Source of the DNA: Massilia sp. BSC265
GTDB lineage: Bacteria; Pseudomonadota; Gammaproteobacteria; Burkholderiales; Burkholderiaceae_D
NCBI RefSeq assembly: GCF_000740675.1
Contig: NZ_JPXI01000024.1
Span: 124,001 to 188,000, forward strand
DNA: 64,000 nt
Direction of reading: 5' to 3'
Position numbers and translations under genes: made by a program. Below, in pieces: positions 51,831 through 59,935 of this stretch (its first letter is position 1; every line of letters starts with the position of its first letter). Below the pieces are notes generated by a model that was not told where the DNA came from, ran no database searches, and worked only from the letters and a program-made list of their open reading frames with translations.

Positions 51831-51860
51831 ATTGGGGCCTTCGACAACGGAGGCCCCAAT
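51831..51860 (+). promoter_or_regulatory. Hairpin covering the catalase-like start site
   Basis: A perfect 10-bp inverted repeat, ATTGGGGCCT and AGGCCCCAAT around a 10-base loop. The right arm includes the AGG of the ribosome-binding site (CGGAGG) and the first two bases of the ATG at 51859. It may restrict translation. Confidence 0.55.
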
Positions 51861-52935
51861 GCGCAGCAACTCTCCCATCGCCTATTCGCCCGCTTTCGAA
51901 ACCGTCCGCAAGGACGAGGTGGAAGCGATCAGGACGCTCCAGAACGCCTTCGCCACGTCGACCCACCGGCTGGCCGAAGCCAGGGGCCACGCCTGCCGTG
52001 CCGTGCATGCCAAGGGGCACGCCATCCTGCGCGGCACCCTCACGGTGATCGACGGCCTGCCGGCGGATTACGCGCAAGGCCTGTTTGCGGCGGCGGGCCG
52101 CTATGGGGTGCTGCTGCGCTGGTCCTCGCCGCCGGCGGGGCATCTCCCGGACGGCATCTCGACCCCGCGCGCCGTCGCCCTCAAGCTGCTGGAGGTGCCC
52201 GGCGAGCGCCTGGAGCAGGACCGGCCCGGCCGTTCGCAGGACTTCCTGCTGGTGAACGCCCCCGCATTCGCGCTGCCCGATCCCCAGTCCCTGCTGCTGG
52301 CCACCGCACTGCTGCCTGCCAGCGCCGAAGGCTTCGAAGGAGGGAAGAAAGCGTTCTCCGCCGTGATGCGCGGGGTGGAGGGCGCGATCGAGGCGCTGGG
52401 CGGCATGAGCGTGAAGATCAAGGGGATCGGCGGCGAGCCGCAGCGCCACCCGCTCGGCGAAACCTATTACAGCCAGACGCCTTTCCTGTACGGCCCCTAC
52501 ATGGCCAAGTTCGCCCTGGCCCCCGTGTCGGCTTCGCTGCTGGCACTCGGCGGTGTGAAGCTGGGCAGTGGCGACGATGCCCAGCGCGAGGCACTGGCCG
52601 CGCACTTTGCGGAACAGGGCGGGGAATGGGAACTGCGCGTGCAGTTGTGCACCGACCTGGACCGGATGCCGCTCGAGGATGCCTCGAAGGAGTGGCCGCA
52701 GGAGCTCAGCCCTTACGTGGCCGTCGCGCGGCTGGTGCTGGATCCGCAGCAGAGCTGGGATCCGGTGGCCTCGCCCAGGCTGGAAGACGAGATGGCCTTC
52801 GATCCGTGGAATTGCGTGGCCGCGCACCGGCCGCTGGGAGCGATCAACCGGGCGCGCAGGGAAGTGATGAAGGTGTCGCGGGAGGTAAGGGCGAGCTTCA
52901 ACCGCTGCCCGATCCATGAGCCGTCGGGAGATTAG
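51859..52935 (+). CDS. Catalase-family heme protein (short catalase-like)
   Basis: A 358-residue protein related to the catalase superfamily, shorter than typical catalases. Recognisable are HAKGHAILRGTLTVIDGLPA at the position of the distal heme region, TPRAVALKLLEVPGERL and QDFLLVNAPAF in the heme pocket, and FDPWNCVAAHRPLGAINRAR near the proximal end. In known members it is heme-binding and may have catalase or peroxidase activity, sometimes as an immunity-like or stress protein. ATG at 51859 with CGGAGG upstream. Convergent overlap with the LysE-type gene by four bases. Confidence 0.82.
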   Translation: MRSNSPIAYSPAFETVRKDEVEAIRTLQNAFATSTHRLAEARGHACRAVHAKGHAILRGTLTVIDGLPADYAQGLFAAAGRYGVLLRWSSPPAGHLPDGISTPRAVALKLLEVPGERLEQDRPGRSQDFLLVNAPAFALPDPQSLLLATALLPASAEGFEGGKKAFSAVMRGVEGAIEALGGMSVKIKGIGGEPQRHPLGETYYSQTPFLYGPYMAKFALAPVSASLLALGGVKLGSGDDAQREALAAHFAEQGGEWELRVQLCTDLDRMPLEDASKEWPQELSPYVAVARLVLDPQQSWDPVASPRLEDEMAFDPWNCVAAHRPLGAINRARREVMKVSREVRASFNRCPIHEPSGD

Positions 52936-53555
52936 CGCGCGACGATCAGCCGCAGGCCCAGACCGACGAAGATGGCGCCGGCAATCCGGTCGAGCCACAT
53001 CCCGGCCCGCGGCGTCCTGTTCAACCACTGCCCGATCGCGCCCGAAAAATAGCCCAGCAGTCCGAACAGCAGGGCCGCCTGCACGGTAAAGATCAGCCCC
53101 AGCCAGCCGATCTGCCAGTTCGCGTCGCCGCGCGAAGGCAGCACGAACTGCGGCAGGAAGGACAGGAAGAACAGCACCACTTTCGGGTTGATGGCATTGG
53201 CCAGCAGCCCCTTGAAGAACAGCTGGCGCGCCGGTTCGTCAGGCACGCCGCTCCTTGCCTGGGCTGCGCCACGGCTGCGCAGCGCCTGGAACCCCATCCA
53301 GACCAGGTACAGCCCGCCCGCGATCTTGAGCGCCGTGAAGGCGGTGGGCGATGCCGCGATCAGGGCGCTCACGCCGATCACGGCCAGCAGGGTGTGGTTC
53401 AGGCAGCCGAGGGCGCATCCGAGGCCGAAGGCGATGCCGCGCGCGCGTCCCTTGGCGATGCCGACGCCCAGCACCATCATGTTGTCCGGCCCGGGCGACA
53501 GGGTGATCAGGATGGCGGCGGTGAGGAAACCAAGGAACTGTTCGGGCGTGAGCAT
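52932..53555 (-). CDS. LysE/RhtB-family amino-acid exporter
   Basis: A 207-residue inner-membrane protein with about six membrane segments. The family start FLTAAILITLSPGPDNMMVL and GIAFGLGCALGCLNHTLLA are clear, with PKVVLFFLSFLPQFV in the middle. Exports amino acids or small amines. ATG at 53555 begins MLTPEQFLGF. Its TAA stop overlaps the TAG of the catalase-like gene on the other strand, so the two transcripts' ends are antisense. Confidence 0.88.
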   Translation of the reverse strand: MLTPEQFLGFLTAAILITLSPGPDNMMVLGVGIAKGRARGIAFGLGCALGCLNHTLLAVIGVSALIAASPTAFTALKIAGGLYLVWMGFQALRSRGAAQARSGVPDEPARQLFFKGLLANAINPKVVLFFLSFLPQFVLPSRGDANWQIGWLGLIFTVQAALLFGLLGYFSGAIGQWLNRTPRAGMWLDRIAGAIFVGLGLRLIVAR

Positions 53556-53616
53556 GGCGGGGACCGGTCGATAAACTGACCAGTATGGTAGCGCAAAGCT
53601 GACAGCGCGATCACAG

Positions 53617-54414
53617 TCAGCCCTTAGGCTGGACGACCGCATCCATGTCCAGCTCGACCCAGGTCGGGGCATGGTCGCTCGGCTTTTCCTTCGCGCGCTG
53701 GAACTTGTCCACGCCCGCGGCTCGCAGCGCAGGCGCCAGGGCGGGGCTGAGCAGCAGGTGGTCGATGCGGATGCCGGCGTCGCGCCCGAAGGCGTTGCGG
53801 AAGTAATCCCAGAAGGTGTAGATCACCTGGTCCGGATGCATCGCGCGCAAGGAATCGGTCCAGCCTTGCGACATCAGGCGCTCGAAGGCCGCGCGCGACT
53901 CCGGCCGGAACAGGGCGTCGTCGACCCAGCGCTCCGGCTTGTAGGCGTCCAGGCCGGTCGGTATCACGTTGAAGTCGCCGCACATGACGACAGGGGCCTC
54001 CGTCGCCATCAGCTCGGCGCCACGCGCGATCAGCCGTTCGAACCAGGCCAGCTTGTAGTCGAACTTCGGCCCTGGCGCCGGATTCCCGTTCGGCAGGTAC
54101 AGCCCGCAGACGACGATGCCCTGGTAGACCGCTTCGATGTAGCGGCTCTGTTCGTCCGTCGGGTCGCCCGGCAGGCCGCGCTGCAACTCCTGGGCCGGGC
54201 CGTCTCGGGTGAGGATGGCGACGCCGTTCCAGCTCTTCTGGCCGTGCCAGATCGCGTGGTAGCCGGCGTCAACGATCGCCGTTTCCGGGAACTTCTCCTG
54301 CGGGGCCTTCAGTTCCTGCAGGCAGACGACGTCCGGTTTGCGTTCTTCGAGGTATTCGAGCAGGGCGCCCAGGCGGGCGCCGATTCCATTGACGTTGTAG
54401 GTAACGACCAGCAT
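53617..54414 (-). CDS. xth: Exodeoxyribonuclease III
   Basis: A 265-residue DNA repair nuclease of the exonuclease-endonuclease-phosphatase fold; hydrolyses AP sites and 3' ends. Motifs: TYNVNGI, CLQELKAP (metal Glu), PNGNPAPGPKFDYKLAW, GDFNVIPTGLD (catalytic Asp/Asn), RIDHLLLSP and KPSDHAP (catalytic His). ATG at 54414 starts MLVVTYNVNG. Cytoplasmic, monocistronic, divergent from the ABC transporter operon. Confidence 0.93.
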   Translation of the reverse strand: MLVVTYNVNGIGARLGALLEYLEERKPDVVCLQELKAPQEKFPETAIVDAGYHAIWHGQKSWNGVAILTRDGPAQELQRGLPGDPTDEQSRYIEAVYQGIVVCGLYLPNGNPAPGPKFDYKLAWFERLIARGAELMATEAPVVMCGDFNVIPTGLDAYKPERWVDDALFRPESRAAFERLMSQGWTDSLRAMHPDQVIYTFWDYFRNAFGRDAGIRIDHLLLSPALAPALRAAGVDKFQRAKEKPSDHAPTWVELDMDAVVQPKG

Positions 54415-54569
54415 CCTGTTCTCCGCGTTTATCCTTGATATGCTTGCTACTTTAGCATGCGGGAACGGCAAGCTCAGGGCCGGACCTTATTGAACATTAC
54501 TCGGCGCTTATAGTCGGAAGCGCATTTTCTTATGGCTAATTGATCGTTCGGCCATGCAAGATCATGCTC

Positions 54570-54575
54570 TATACT
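54570..54575 (+). promoter_or_regulatory. -10-like TATACT upstream of the ABC operon
   Basis: TATACT, 34 bases before the start of the solute-binding gene. The only -35 at correct distance is the weak TTCGGC (54547-54552). Confidence 0.35.
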
Positions 54576-54608
54576 GCTGTGATCGAATTTTTGCAGTTGG
54601 AGAAGAAC

Positions 54609-55439
54609 ATGTTCACCCGCCGTCACATCCTCATTGGCGCTGTCGCCCTGTCCGCCAACCTGTTGGCAAGCGCTGCCCAGGCCGACCAGCTCGCGGACAT
54701 CAAGAAGAAAGGCGAGATCGTGTTCGGCGTGCTGGGCACCGACGAGCCGAACAGCTTCATCGACCCCAAGACCCGCCAGCTGGTGGGCTACGAGATCGAT
54801 ATCGCCACCGCCGTGGCCAGGAAGATCGGCGTGACACCCAGGTTCAAGCAGATGTCGGTCTCGGCCCGCATCCCCGAGCTGCAGCAGGGCCACGTCGACG
54901 TGCTGGCCGCCACGCTCACCCACAACAAGGAACGCGAATCGCAGGTGGACTTCGCACTGACCCACTTCGTCACCGGCTCGAAAGTCATGGTGCGCGCGGG
55001 CAGCGGCGTCACCGCGCTGCCCCAGCTGGCCGGCAAGAAGGTCGTCACCGTACGCGGCGGCACCCAGGAATCGAACATCCGCAAGGCCGTGCCGACTGCC
55101 GAAGTGGTCACTTTCGAGAACACCCAGCAGGCCTTCCAGGCCCTGCGCCAGGGCAAGGGCATCGCCTACGTCAATGACGAATCCTCGCTGCTGGCCGACT
55201 ACGGCAAGCTGGGCGCGGCCGCGAAGGGCTTCACCATCCTGCCGACCAGCATCGGCACCGAGTCGATCGCCCTCGGCCTGCGCAAGGGCGAGAAGAACCT
55301 GAAGGCCGTGGTCGACGAAACCCTGCGCGGCCTGGAGGCGAGCGGCGAAGCCGAGAAGCTGTTCAACAAGTGGTACGGCCCAGGCACCCGCGCCAATATC
55401 GCCAAGCGTACCTTCAAGATCAGCACCGACAAAATCTAA
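54609..55439 (+). CDS. Amino-acid ABC transporter, periplasmic binding protein
   Basis: A 276-residue periplasmic solute-binding protein of the polar amino-acid family. A signal peptide is clear (RRHILIGAVALSANLLASAAQA). Domain text: GEIVFGVLGTDEPNSFIDPK, LVGYEIDIATAVARKIG, LQQGHVDVLAATLTHNKERE and VTVRGGTQESNIRK. ATG at 54609 is preceded by GGAG. It is the first gene of a four-gene operon with two permeases and an ATPase. The ligand is unknown; glutamate/aspartate or glutamine-like acids are plausible. Confidence 0.92.
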   Translation: MFTRRHILIGAVALSANLLASAAQADQLADIKKKGEIVFGVLGTDEPNSFIDPKTRQLVGYEIDIATAVARKIGVTPRFKQMSVSARIPELQQGHVDVLAATLTHNKERESQVDFALTHFVTGSKVMVRAGSGVTALPQLAGKKVVTVRGGTQESNIRKAVPTAEVVTFENTQQAFQALRQGKGIAYVNDESSLLADYGKLGAAAKGFTILPTSIGTESIALGLRKGEKNLKAVVDETLRGLEASGEAEKLFNKWYGPGTRANIAKRTFKISTDKI

Positions 55440-55442
55440 GCC

Positions 55443-56138
55443 TTGCAGTTTTTCGACCCCAGCATCCTGCAATCCGGCCAGTACCATGACTGGCTGGTGC
55501 GGGGCTTCATCCTGTCGCTCCAGCTAACGGCGGCCAGCTTCGTGTTCGCGCTGCCGTTCGGCGCCGTCGTCGCCCTGATGCGCACCTCCGGCTTCAAGCC
55601 GCTGCGCGGCCTTGGCGCCAGCATCGTCGAGGGCATCCGCAACGTGCCGCTGCTGGCGCACCTGCTGTTCTGGTACTTCGCCTTTCCCGAACTCCTGCCC
55701 GAGGGCGCGCGCGAGTTCCTGTACGCGAATAATCCGGAAGCCGTGTGCGCCGTGATCGCGCTGTCGCTGTACAGCGGCGTGCACATGGCCGAGGACATCC
55801 GCAGCGGCATCCGCGCCGTGCCGCCCAGCCAGCTCGAAGCCGCCCGTTCGCTCGGCCTGGGCCGCTTTGCCAGCGTGCGCCTGGTGCTGCTGCCGCAGGC
55901 CTTTCGCGCAGCGACGCCGCCGCTGCTGTCGCAGACCGTCAACCTGTGGAAGGACACCAGCGTGGCCACCGTCATCGGCGCCGCCGAACTGATGTACCAG
56001 GCCGCACGTGTCGAAACGGCGAGCTTCCGCAGCCTGGAAGCCTTCACCTTCGCGACCCTGGCCTACCTGGGCGTCTCGCTCCTGATTTCCTTCGCCGCAT
56101 ATCTGTTCCAGCGGCGTTATCCGGTCCGTCCGGCCTGA
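55443..56138 (+). CDS. Amino-acid ABC transporter permease, TTG start
   Basis: A 231-residue HisMQ-type permease with about five membrane segments. The inner-membrane EAA-like loop is near AEDIRSGIRAVPPSQLEAAR SLG (residues around 115-137). TTG at 55443 lies three bases after the binding-protein stop; no ATG is suitably placed, so translation is probably coupled. Partner permease is the next gene. Confidence 0.9.
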   Translation: MQFFDPSILQSGQYHDWLVRGFILSLQLTAASFVFALPFGAVVALMRTSGFKPLRGLGASIVEGIRNVPLLAHLLFWYFAFPELLPEGAREFLYANNPEAVCAVIALSLYSGVHMAEDIRSGIRAVPPSQLEAARSLGLGRFASVRLVLLPQAFRAATPPLLSQTVNLWKDTSVATVIGAAELMYQAARVETASFRSLEAFTFATLAYLGVSLLISFAAYLFQRRYPVRPA

Positions 56139-56154
56139 GGCTCGGTGACTTGGC

Positions 56155-56859
56155 ATGCTGAATTCGATCATTGAGCTCATCGATACCTACTGGCTGTACT
56201 TCCTGGTCGGCCAGTATCCGGAAGGCCCCCTGGGCGGGCTGGCGCTGACCGTGCTGCTGTCCGCCGGGGCCCTGCTGCTGGCGATGCCGCTCGGCCTGCT
56301 GCTGGGCGTGGCGCGCGTGAGCAGCCGCCGGGCGGTCCGCTGGCCGACCGCGGCGCTGGTGCAGCTGGTGCGGGCGGTGCCGCTGCTGCTGGTGGTGTTC
56401 TGGGTCTACTTCTTCCTGCCCGCCGTCACCGGCGTGAAGACCGGGCAGGCGACCACCATGCTGATGGTGCTGGTGCTGTTCGACAGCATCTACCTGGCCG
56501 AGATCGTAGCAAGCGGCATCCGCGCGCTGCCGAAAGGACAGCTGGAAAGCGCCCGCTCGCTGGGCCTGTCCTACCCCCAGGCGCTGCGCCTGGTGGTGCT
56601 GCCGCAGACACTGCGCCGCGGCCTGCCGTCGATCGTCAGCCAGCTGGTCTCGACCATCAAGGCGACCTCGCTCGGCTACATCATCGGCTTGTCGGAAGTG
56701 TCCTTCATCGCGACCCAGGTGAACACCCTCGTGTTCACGCAGGCGGTCGAGGTGTACCTGATCCTGGCGCTGACCTATTTCATCCTCTGTTTCGGCCTGT
56801 CCCGCCTGGCCTTCCTGCTCGAGCGACGCCTTCAGGGTCGCACCGTGCGGGTTCAATAA
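56155..56859 (+). CDS. Amino-acid ABC transporter permease
   Basis: A 234-residue HisMQ-type permease. The permease signature is LVRAVPLLLVVFWVYFFLPA and the EAA loop is in AEIVASGIRALPKGQLESAR. About five membrane segments. It forms the channel with the preceding permease. Starts 16 bases after that gene; ribosome-binding site is weak. Confidence 0.92.
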   Translation: MLNSIIELIDTYWLYFLVGQYPEGPLGGLALTVLLSAGALLLAMPLGLLLGVARVSSRRAVRWPTAALVQLVRAVPLLLVVFWVYFFLPAVTGVKTGQATTMLMVLVLFDSIYLAEIVASGIRALPKGQLESARSLGLSYPQALRLVVLPQTLRRGLPSIVSQLVSTIKATSLGYIIGLSEVSFIATQVNTLVFTQAVEVYLILALTYFILCFGLSRLAFLLERRLQGRTVRVQ

Positions 56860-56873
56860 GAAGGTACTGAACG

Positions 56874-57614
56874 ATGATCGTTCTCGATAATGTCAACAAG
56901 TGGTACGGCGAAGGGGCTGCCAGATACCACGCGCTGCGCGATGTCAGCGAACGCGTGGAAAAGAACGAGGTGGTGGTGGTCTGCGGCCCGTCCGGCTCGG
57001 GCAAGTCGACCCTGATCCGCACCCTCAACCGCCTTGAGGAAATCGACGGCGGCTGCATCAAGGTCGACGGCCGCGACATCCACGCCAAGGGCCTGGATGT
57101 CAACGCATTGCGCGCCGGCATCGGCTTCGTGTTCCAGCACTTCAACCTGTTTCCGCACCTGACGGTGCTCGAGAATTGCACGCTGGCGCCCGTCAACCTC
57201 AAGCGCGCCACGCCGAAGGAAGCGCGCGAGTATGCCATGCAGCTGCTGGAGCAGGTCGGCCTGGCGCACAAGCGCGACGCCTATCCGAACGCGCTTTCGG
57301 GCGGCCAGCAGCAGCGGGTGGCGATCGCGCGTGCGCTGGCGATGCGCCCGCCGATCATGCTGTTCGACGAGCCGACCAGCGCGCTCGACCCGGAAATGGT
57401 GGGCGAAGTGCTCGGGGTGATGCGCTCGCTGGCGGGGCAGGGCATGACCATGGTCTGCGTCACCCACGAGATGGGCTTTGCACGGGAGGTCGCCGACCGG
57501 ATCATCTTCATGAGCGAAGGCAGCATCCTCGAGCGCGCCACGCCCGAGGAATTCTTCGCCAACCCGCAGCACCCGCGCGCCCGGCAGTTCCTGGCGGACC
57601 GCCGGCGCGCCTGA
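56874..57614 (+). CDS. Amino-acid ABC transporter ATP-binding protein (GlnQ-like)
   Basis: A 246-residue ATPase energising the transporter. Walker A is [19 protein letters not shown], the signature is [16 protein letters not shown], Walker B is [14 protein letters not shown] and the switch His is in [16 protein letters not shown] precedes ATG 56874. It closes the operon. Confidence 0.95.
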   Translation: MIVLDNVNKWYGEGAARYHALRDVSERVEKNEVVVVCGPSGSGKSTLIRTLNRLEEIDGGCIKVDGRDIHAKGLDVNALRAGIGFVFQHFNLFPHLTVLENCTLAPVNLKRATPKEAREYAMQLLEQVGLAHKRDAYPNALSGGQQQRVAIARALAMRPPIMLFDEPTSALDPEMVGEVLGVMRSLAGQGMTMVCVTHEMGFAREVADRIIFMSEGSILERATPEEFFANPQHPRARQFLADRRRA

Positions 57615-57632
57615 CCGGCGCCCACGCTGGGT

Positions 57633-58163
57633 TCAGGCCGGCGCTTCCTCCGGCGGGTAGAGGATGTGCGTGCCGCGGACGCGCGCAAAGGGCGTGAGCG
57701 TATGCGGCTTGGTCTTGCCCCGGTTGATGATGTGCTCGACCGGCACGCCGCGTACCGCCAGCGCGTCGGCCACCATCGAGCGGTGGCAGCGCCAGGGCAC
57801 GGCTTCGGCGCACATCAGGGCGCAGCGGGTCGCGCCGGCCATGCGGGCGACCAGCTCGACATGCTCGTTGAATTCGTCGGTCTGCATGTGGTCGGCGTAG
57901 CCGCGGAAGGAGGCGTTGCGCCAGGCGCCGTTCGGCGTGTCCTTGCGCGCCTTGCGCAGGCCGCCGAGCGCGCGGATGTATTCGTAGCCGATGCCAGCAA
58001 GCGCCAGCGAGGCCGGCAGCTGGTCCTGCCCGAACTGCGGGTTGTGGCGCGACTTGGGGACGGTCCTGATGTCGAGCACGCGTTTGACCCCGTGCTCGCG
58101 CAGCAGTTCCAGGAATTCCTCGATCGGCCGGTTGGAGTGGCCGATGGTGTAGACCGCGTCCAT
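57633..58163 (-). CDS. DUF488-family protein
   Basis: A 176-residue cytoplasmic protein. Family marks are VYTIGHSNRPIEEFLELLRE, DIRTVPKSRHNPQFG and CAEAVPWRCHRSMVADAL with the conserved Cys. DUF488 proteins are of unknown function. A strong GAGGAGGA lies upstream of ATG 58163. It ends 18 bases from the ABC operon, convergently. Confidence 0.88.
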   Translation of the reverse strand: MDAVYTIGHSNRPIEEFLELLREHGVKRVLDIRTVPKSRHNPQFGQDQLPASLALAGIGYEYIRALGGLRKARKDTPNGAWRNASFRGYADHMQTDEFNEHVELVARMAGATRCALMCAEAVPWRCHRSMVADALAVRGVPVEHIINRGKTKPHTLTPFARVRGTHILYPPEEAPA

Positions 58164-58308
58164 GCTTCATTCCTCCTCGACAGTATCGGCGCCATTGTCG
58201 CGCACCGGCCCGGCAGGCGGCGCGCTGCAGCGCTGTCGGCTATCGACGATCCGGTGATCCGGACGTGGTAGGCTTACGGCCGGCTCGATAACAACCAGGA
58301 GACCAGGG

Positions 58309-58656
58309 ATGCTCTATCAAGGAAGCTGCCACTGCGGCGCGGTGGCATTCGAAGCGGAAGGGGAGATCGACAGCGCACTGGCGTGCAACTGCTCGATCTG
58401 CAGGCGCAAGGGCTCGCTGCTATGGTTTATCCCACGTGACAAGCTGCGCCTCAAGACCCCGGAGGAAGCAGCCGGCACCTACACCTTCAACAAGCACGTC
58501 ATCAAGCACCGCTTCTGCCCGACGTGCGGTATGCATCCGTACGGCGAAGGCATCGACCCGACAGGCAAGGCGATGGCGGCGGTCAACCTGCGCTGCGTCG
58601 AGGATATCGACCTCGACAGCATTCCGGTGCACCATTATGACGGCCGGTCCGTTTGA
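58309..58656 (+). CDS. GFA-family (glutathione-dependent formaldehyde-activating-like) protein
   Basis: A 115-residue zinc-binding protein. Cysteine ligands are visible in GSCHCGAVAFE, ACNCSICRRKG and HRFCPTCGMHPYGEG, the pattern of the GFA/CENP-V fold. Members bind glutathione or zinc; many do not act on formaldehyde. AGGAGA precedes ATG 58309. Confidence 0.88.
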   Translation: MLYQGSCHCGAVAFEAEGEIDSALACNCSICRRKGSLLWFIPRDKLRLKTPEEAAGTYTFNKHVIKHRFCPTCGMHPYGEGIDPTGKAMAAVNLRCVEDIDLDSIPVHHYDGRSV

Positions 58657-58686
58657 TGCCGCCGGCATCCGGACCTTGTCTTCCAG

Positions 58687-59019
58687 TCAGGGCTTGCCGC
58701 CAGCCGCGGTCGAGGTGATGTTCGAGCCCACGATCACGAACTGGGCTTCGGCATCGGCCCTCGGGCAATGTTGTGTGCCGCGTGGTACGACGAACATGTC
58801 GCCCTTGCCCAGTTCGACGTCCCGGTCAGGTAGCTGGATCGTCAGCACGCCCGAAACGACGATGAAGAGCTCATCCTGATCGTCGTGTTGATGCCAGCCG
58901 GTCGATCCAAGCCCCTTGGCAACCTTGAACAATTGTCCATTTGCTTGCGCCAGTGTTTGCTGTGACCAGAATTCGTCCAGCTTGGCTAGCGCCGAGGGGA
59001 TATTGACTTTCTCTTGCAT
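58687..59019 (-). CDS. Cupin-domain protein
   Basis: A 110-residue single-cupin protein. Metal-binding residues lie in GWHQHDDQDELFIVVSG and the second motif VPRGTQHCPRADAEAQF. No other domain. Substrate unknown; convergent with the GFA gene. ATG at 59019 begins MQEKVNIPSA. Confidence 0.85.
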   Translation of the reverse strand: MQEKVNIPSALAKLDEFWSQQTLAQANGQLFKVAKGLGSTGWHQHDDQDELFIVVSGVLTIQLPDRDVELGKGDMFVVPRGTQHCPRADAEAQFVIVGSNITSTAAGGKP

Positions 59020-59155
59020 ACGGCTTGCTCCACATGGCCTATGCACGTGAATGTACCAATTCCACCGCGAGCAAACCAATCAGCAATACCGAGCAGGCAT
59101 CAAGATAATTGAGGATGTCGCGGTCGGAAAGGCAAGCGAGGCAACCGGGCGTGTG

Positions 59156-59902
59156 TCAGAACTGCTCGTCCGGGCGCAGGTAGCGCCACTGCCCCGGCGG
59201 CAGGTCGCCCAGCTTCACCTTGCCGATGCGCACGCGCTTCAGGCCGATCACCTTCAGGCCCACCATGTCGCACATGCGGCGGATCTGGCGCTTGCGGCCT
59301 TCCCTCAAGGTGAAACTGAGCTGGTCCTCGTTCTGCCAGCGCACCTTGGCCGGCAGCAGCGGTTTGCCGTCCATCCACAGGCCGTGGTTGAGCTTTTTCA
59401 GGTCCGCGTCCGGCAGCTTGCCGGGCTTGGTGTACTGCACCCGCACCAGGTATTCCTTTTCGATGTCGGTGTTCTCGCCGATCAGCTGCTTGGCGATGCG
59501 TCCGTCCTGGGTCAGCACCAGCAGGCCCACCGAGTCAATGTCCAGGCGCCCGGCCGGCACCAGGCTGCGCAGCTGGGTCGGGTGGAACTGGTCCGGCGAG
59601 GGATCCTCAGGCCAGCGGTTCTCCGGCTTGACGAGGGTGACGGCCGGCTTGTAGCCGTCCTCGGCCTGGCCGCTGACGTAGCCGACCGGCTTGTTGATCA
59701 GGATGGTGACGCGCTTGGACTGTTCGGCGGCGGCCTGGCGCTCGACCGTGATTCTCTGGTGCGGCAGCACCTTGCTGCCCAGCTCAGAGACGACCTTGCC
59801 GTCCACGCGCACCCAGCCTTTGGCGATCCATTCATCGGCTTCGCGGCGTGAGCTCAGGCCGAGTTCGGACATACGTTTGGAAAGGCGGACAGGTTCGGTC
59901 AT
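59156..59902 (-). CDS. RNA pseudouridine synthase, RluF/RluB-like
   Basis: A 248-residue enzyme converting uridine to pseudouridine in rRNA or tRNA. An N-terminal S4 domain (LSKRMSELGLSSRREADEWI) precedes the RsuA/RluB/E/F catalytic domain with the Asp in PAGRLDIDSVGLLVLTQDG and the RNA-binding GRKRQIRRMCDMVGL. The E. coli counterpart by similarity is RluF (U2604 of 23S rRNA), but RluB-like specificity is possible. Confidence 0.88.
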   Translation of the reverse strand: MTEPVRLSKRMSELGLSSRREADEWIAKGWVRVDGKVVSELGSKVLPHQRITVERQAAAEQSKRVTILINKPVGYVSGQAEDGYKPAVTLVKPENRWPEDPSPDQFHPTQLRSLVPAGRLDIDSVGLLVLTQDGRIAKQLIGENTDIEKEYLVRVQYTKPGKLPDADLKKLNHGLWMDGKPLLPAKVRWQNEDQLSFTLREGRKRQIRRMCDMVGLKVIGLKRVRIGKVKLGDLPPGQWRYLRPDEQF

Positions 59903-59935
59903 CGGGAAACAGGAAAAAGGGGTGAATCTGAAGGA

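Noticed and set aside
49317..51878. 853-codon minus-strand frame opposite the GH31 gene
   Set aside because: Antisense shadow of low-complexity His/Arg/Ala text; the GH31 catalytic motifs are on the plus strand.
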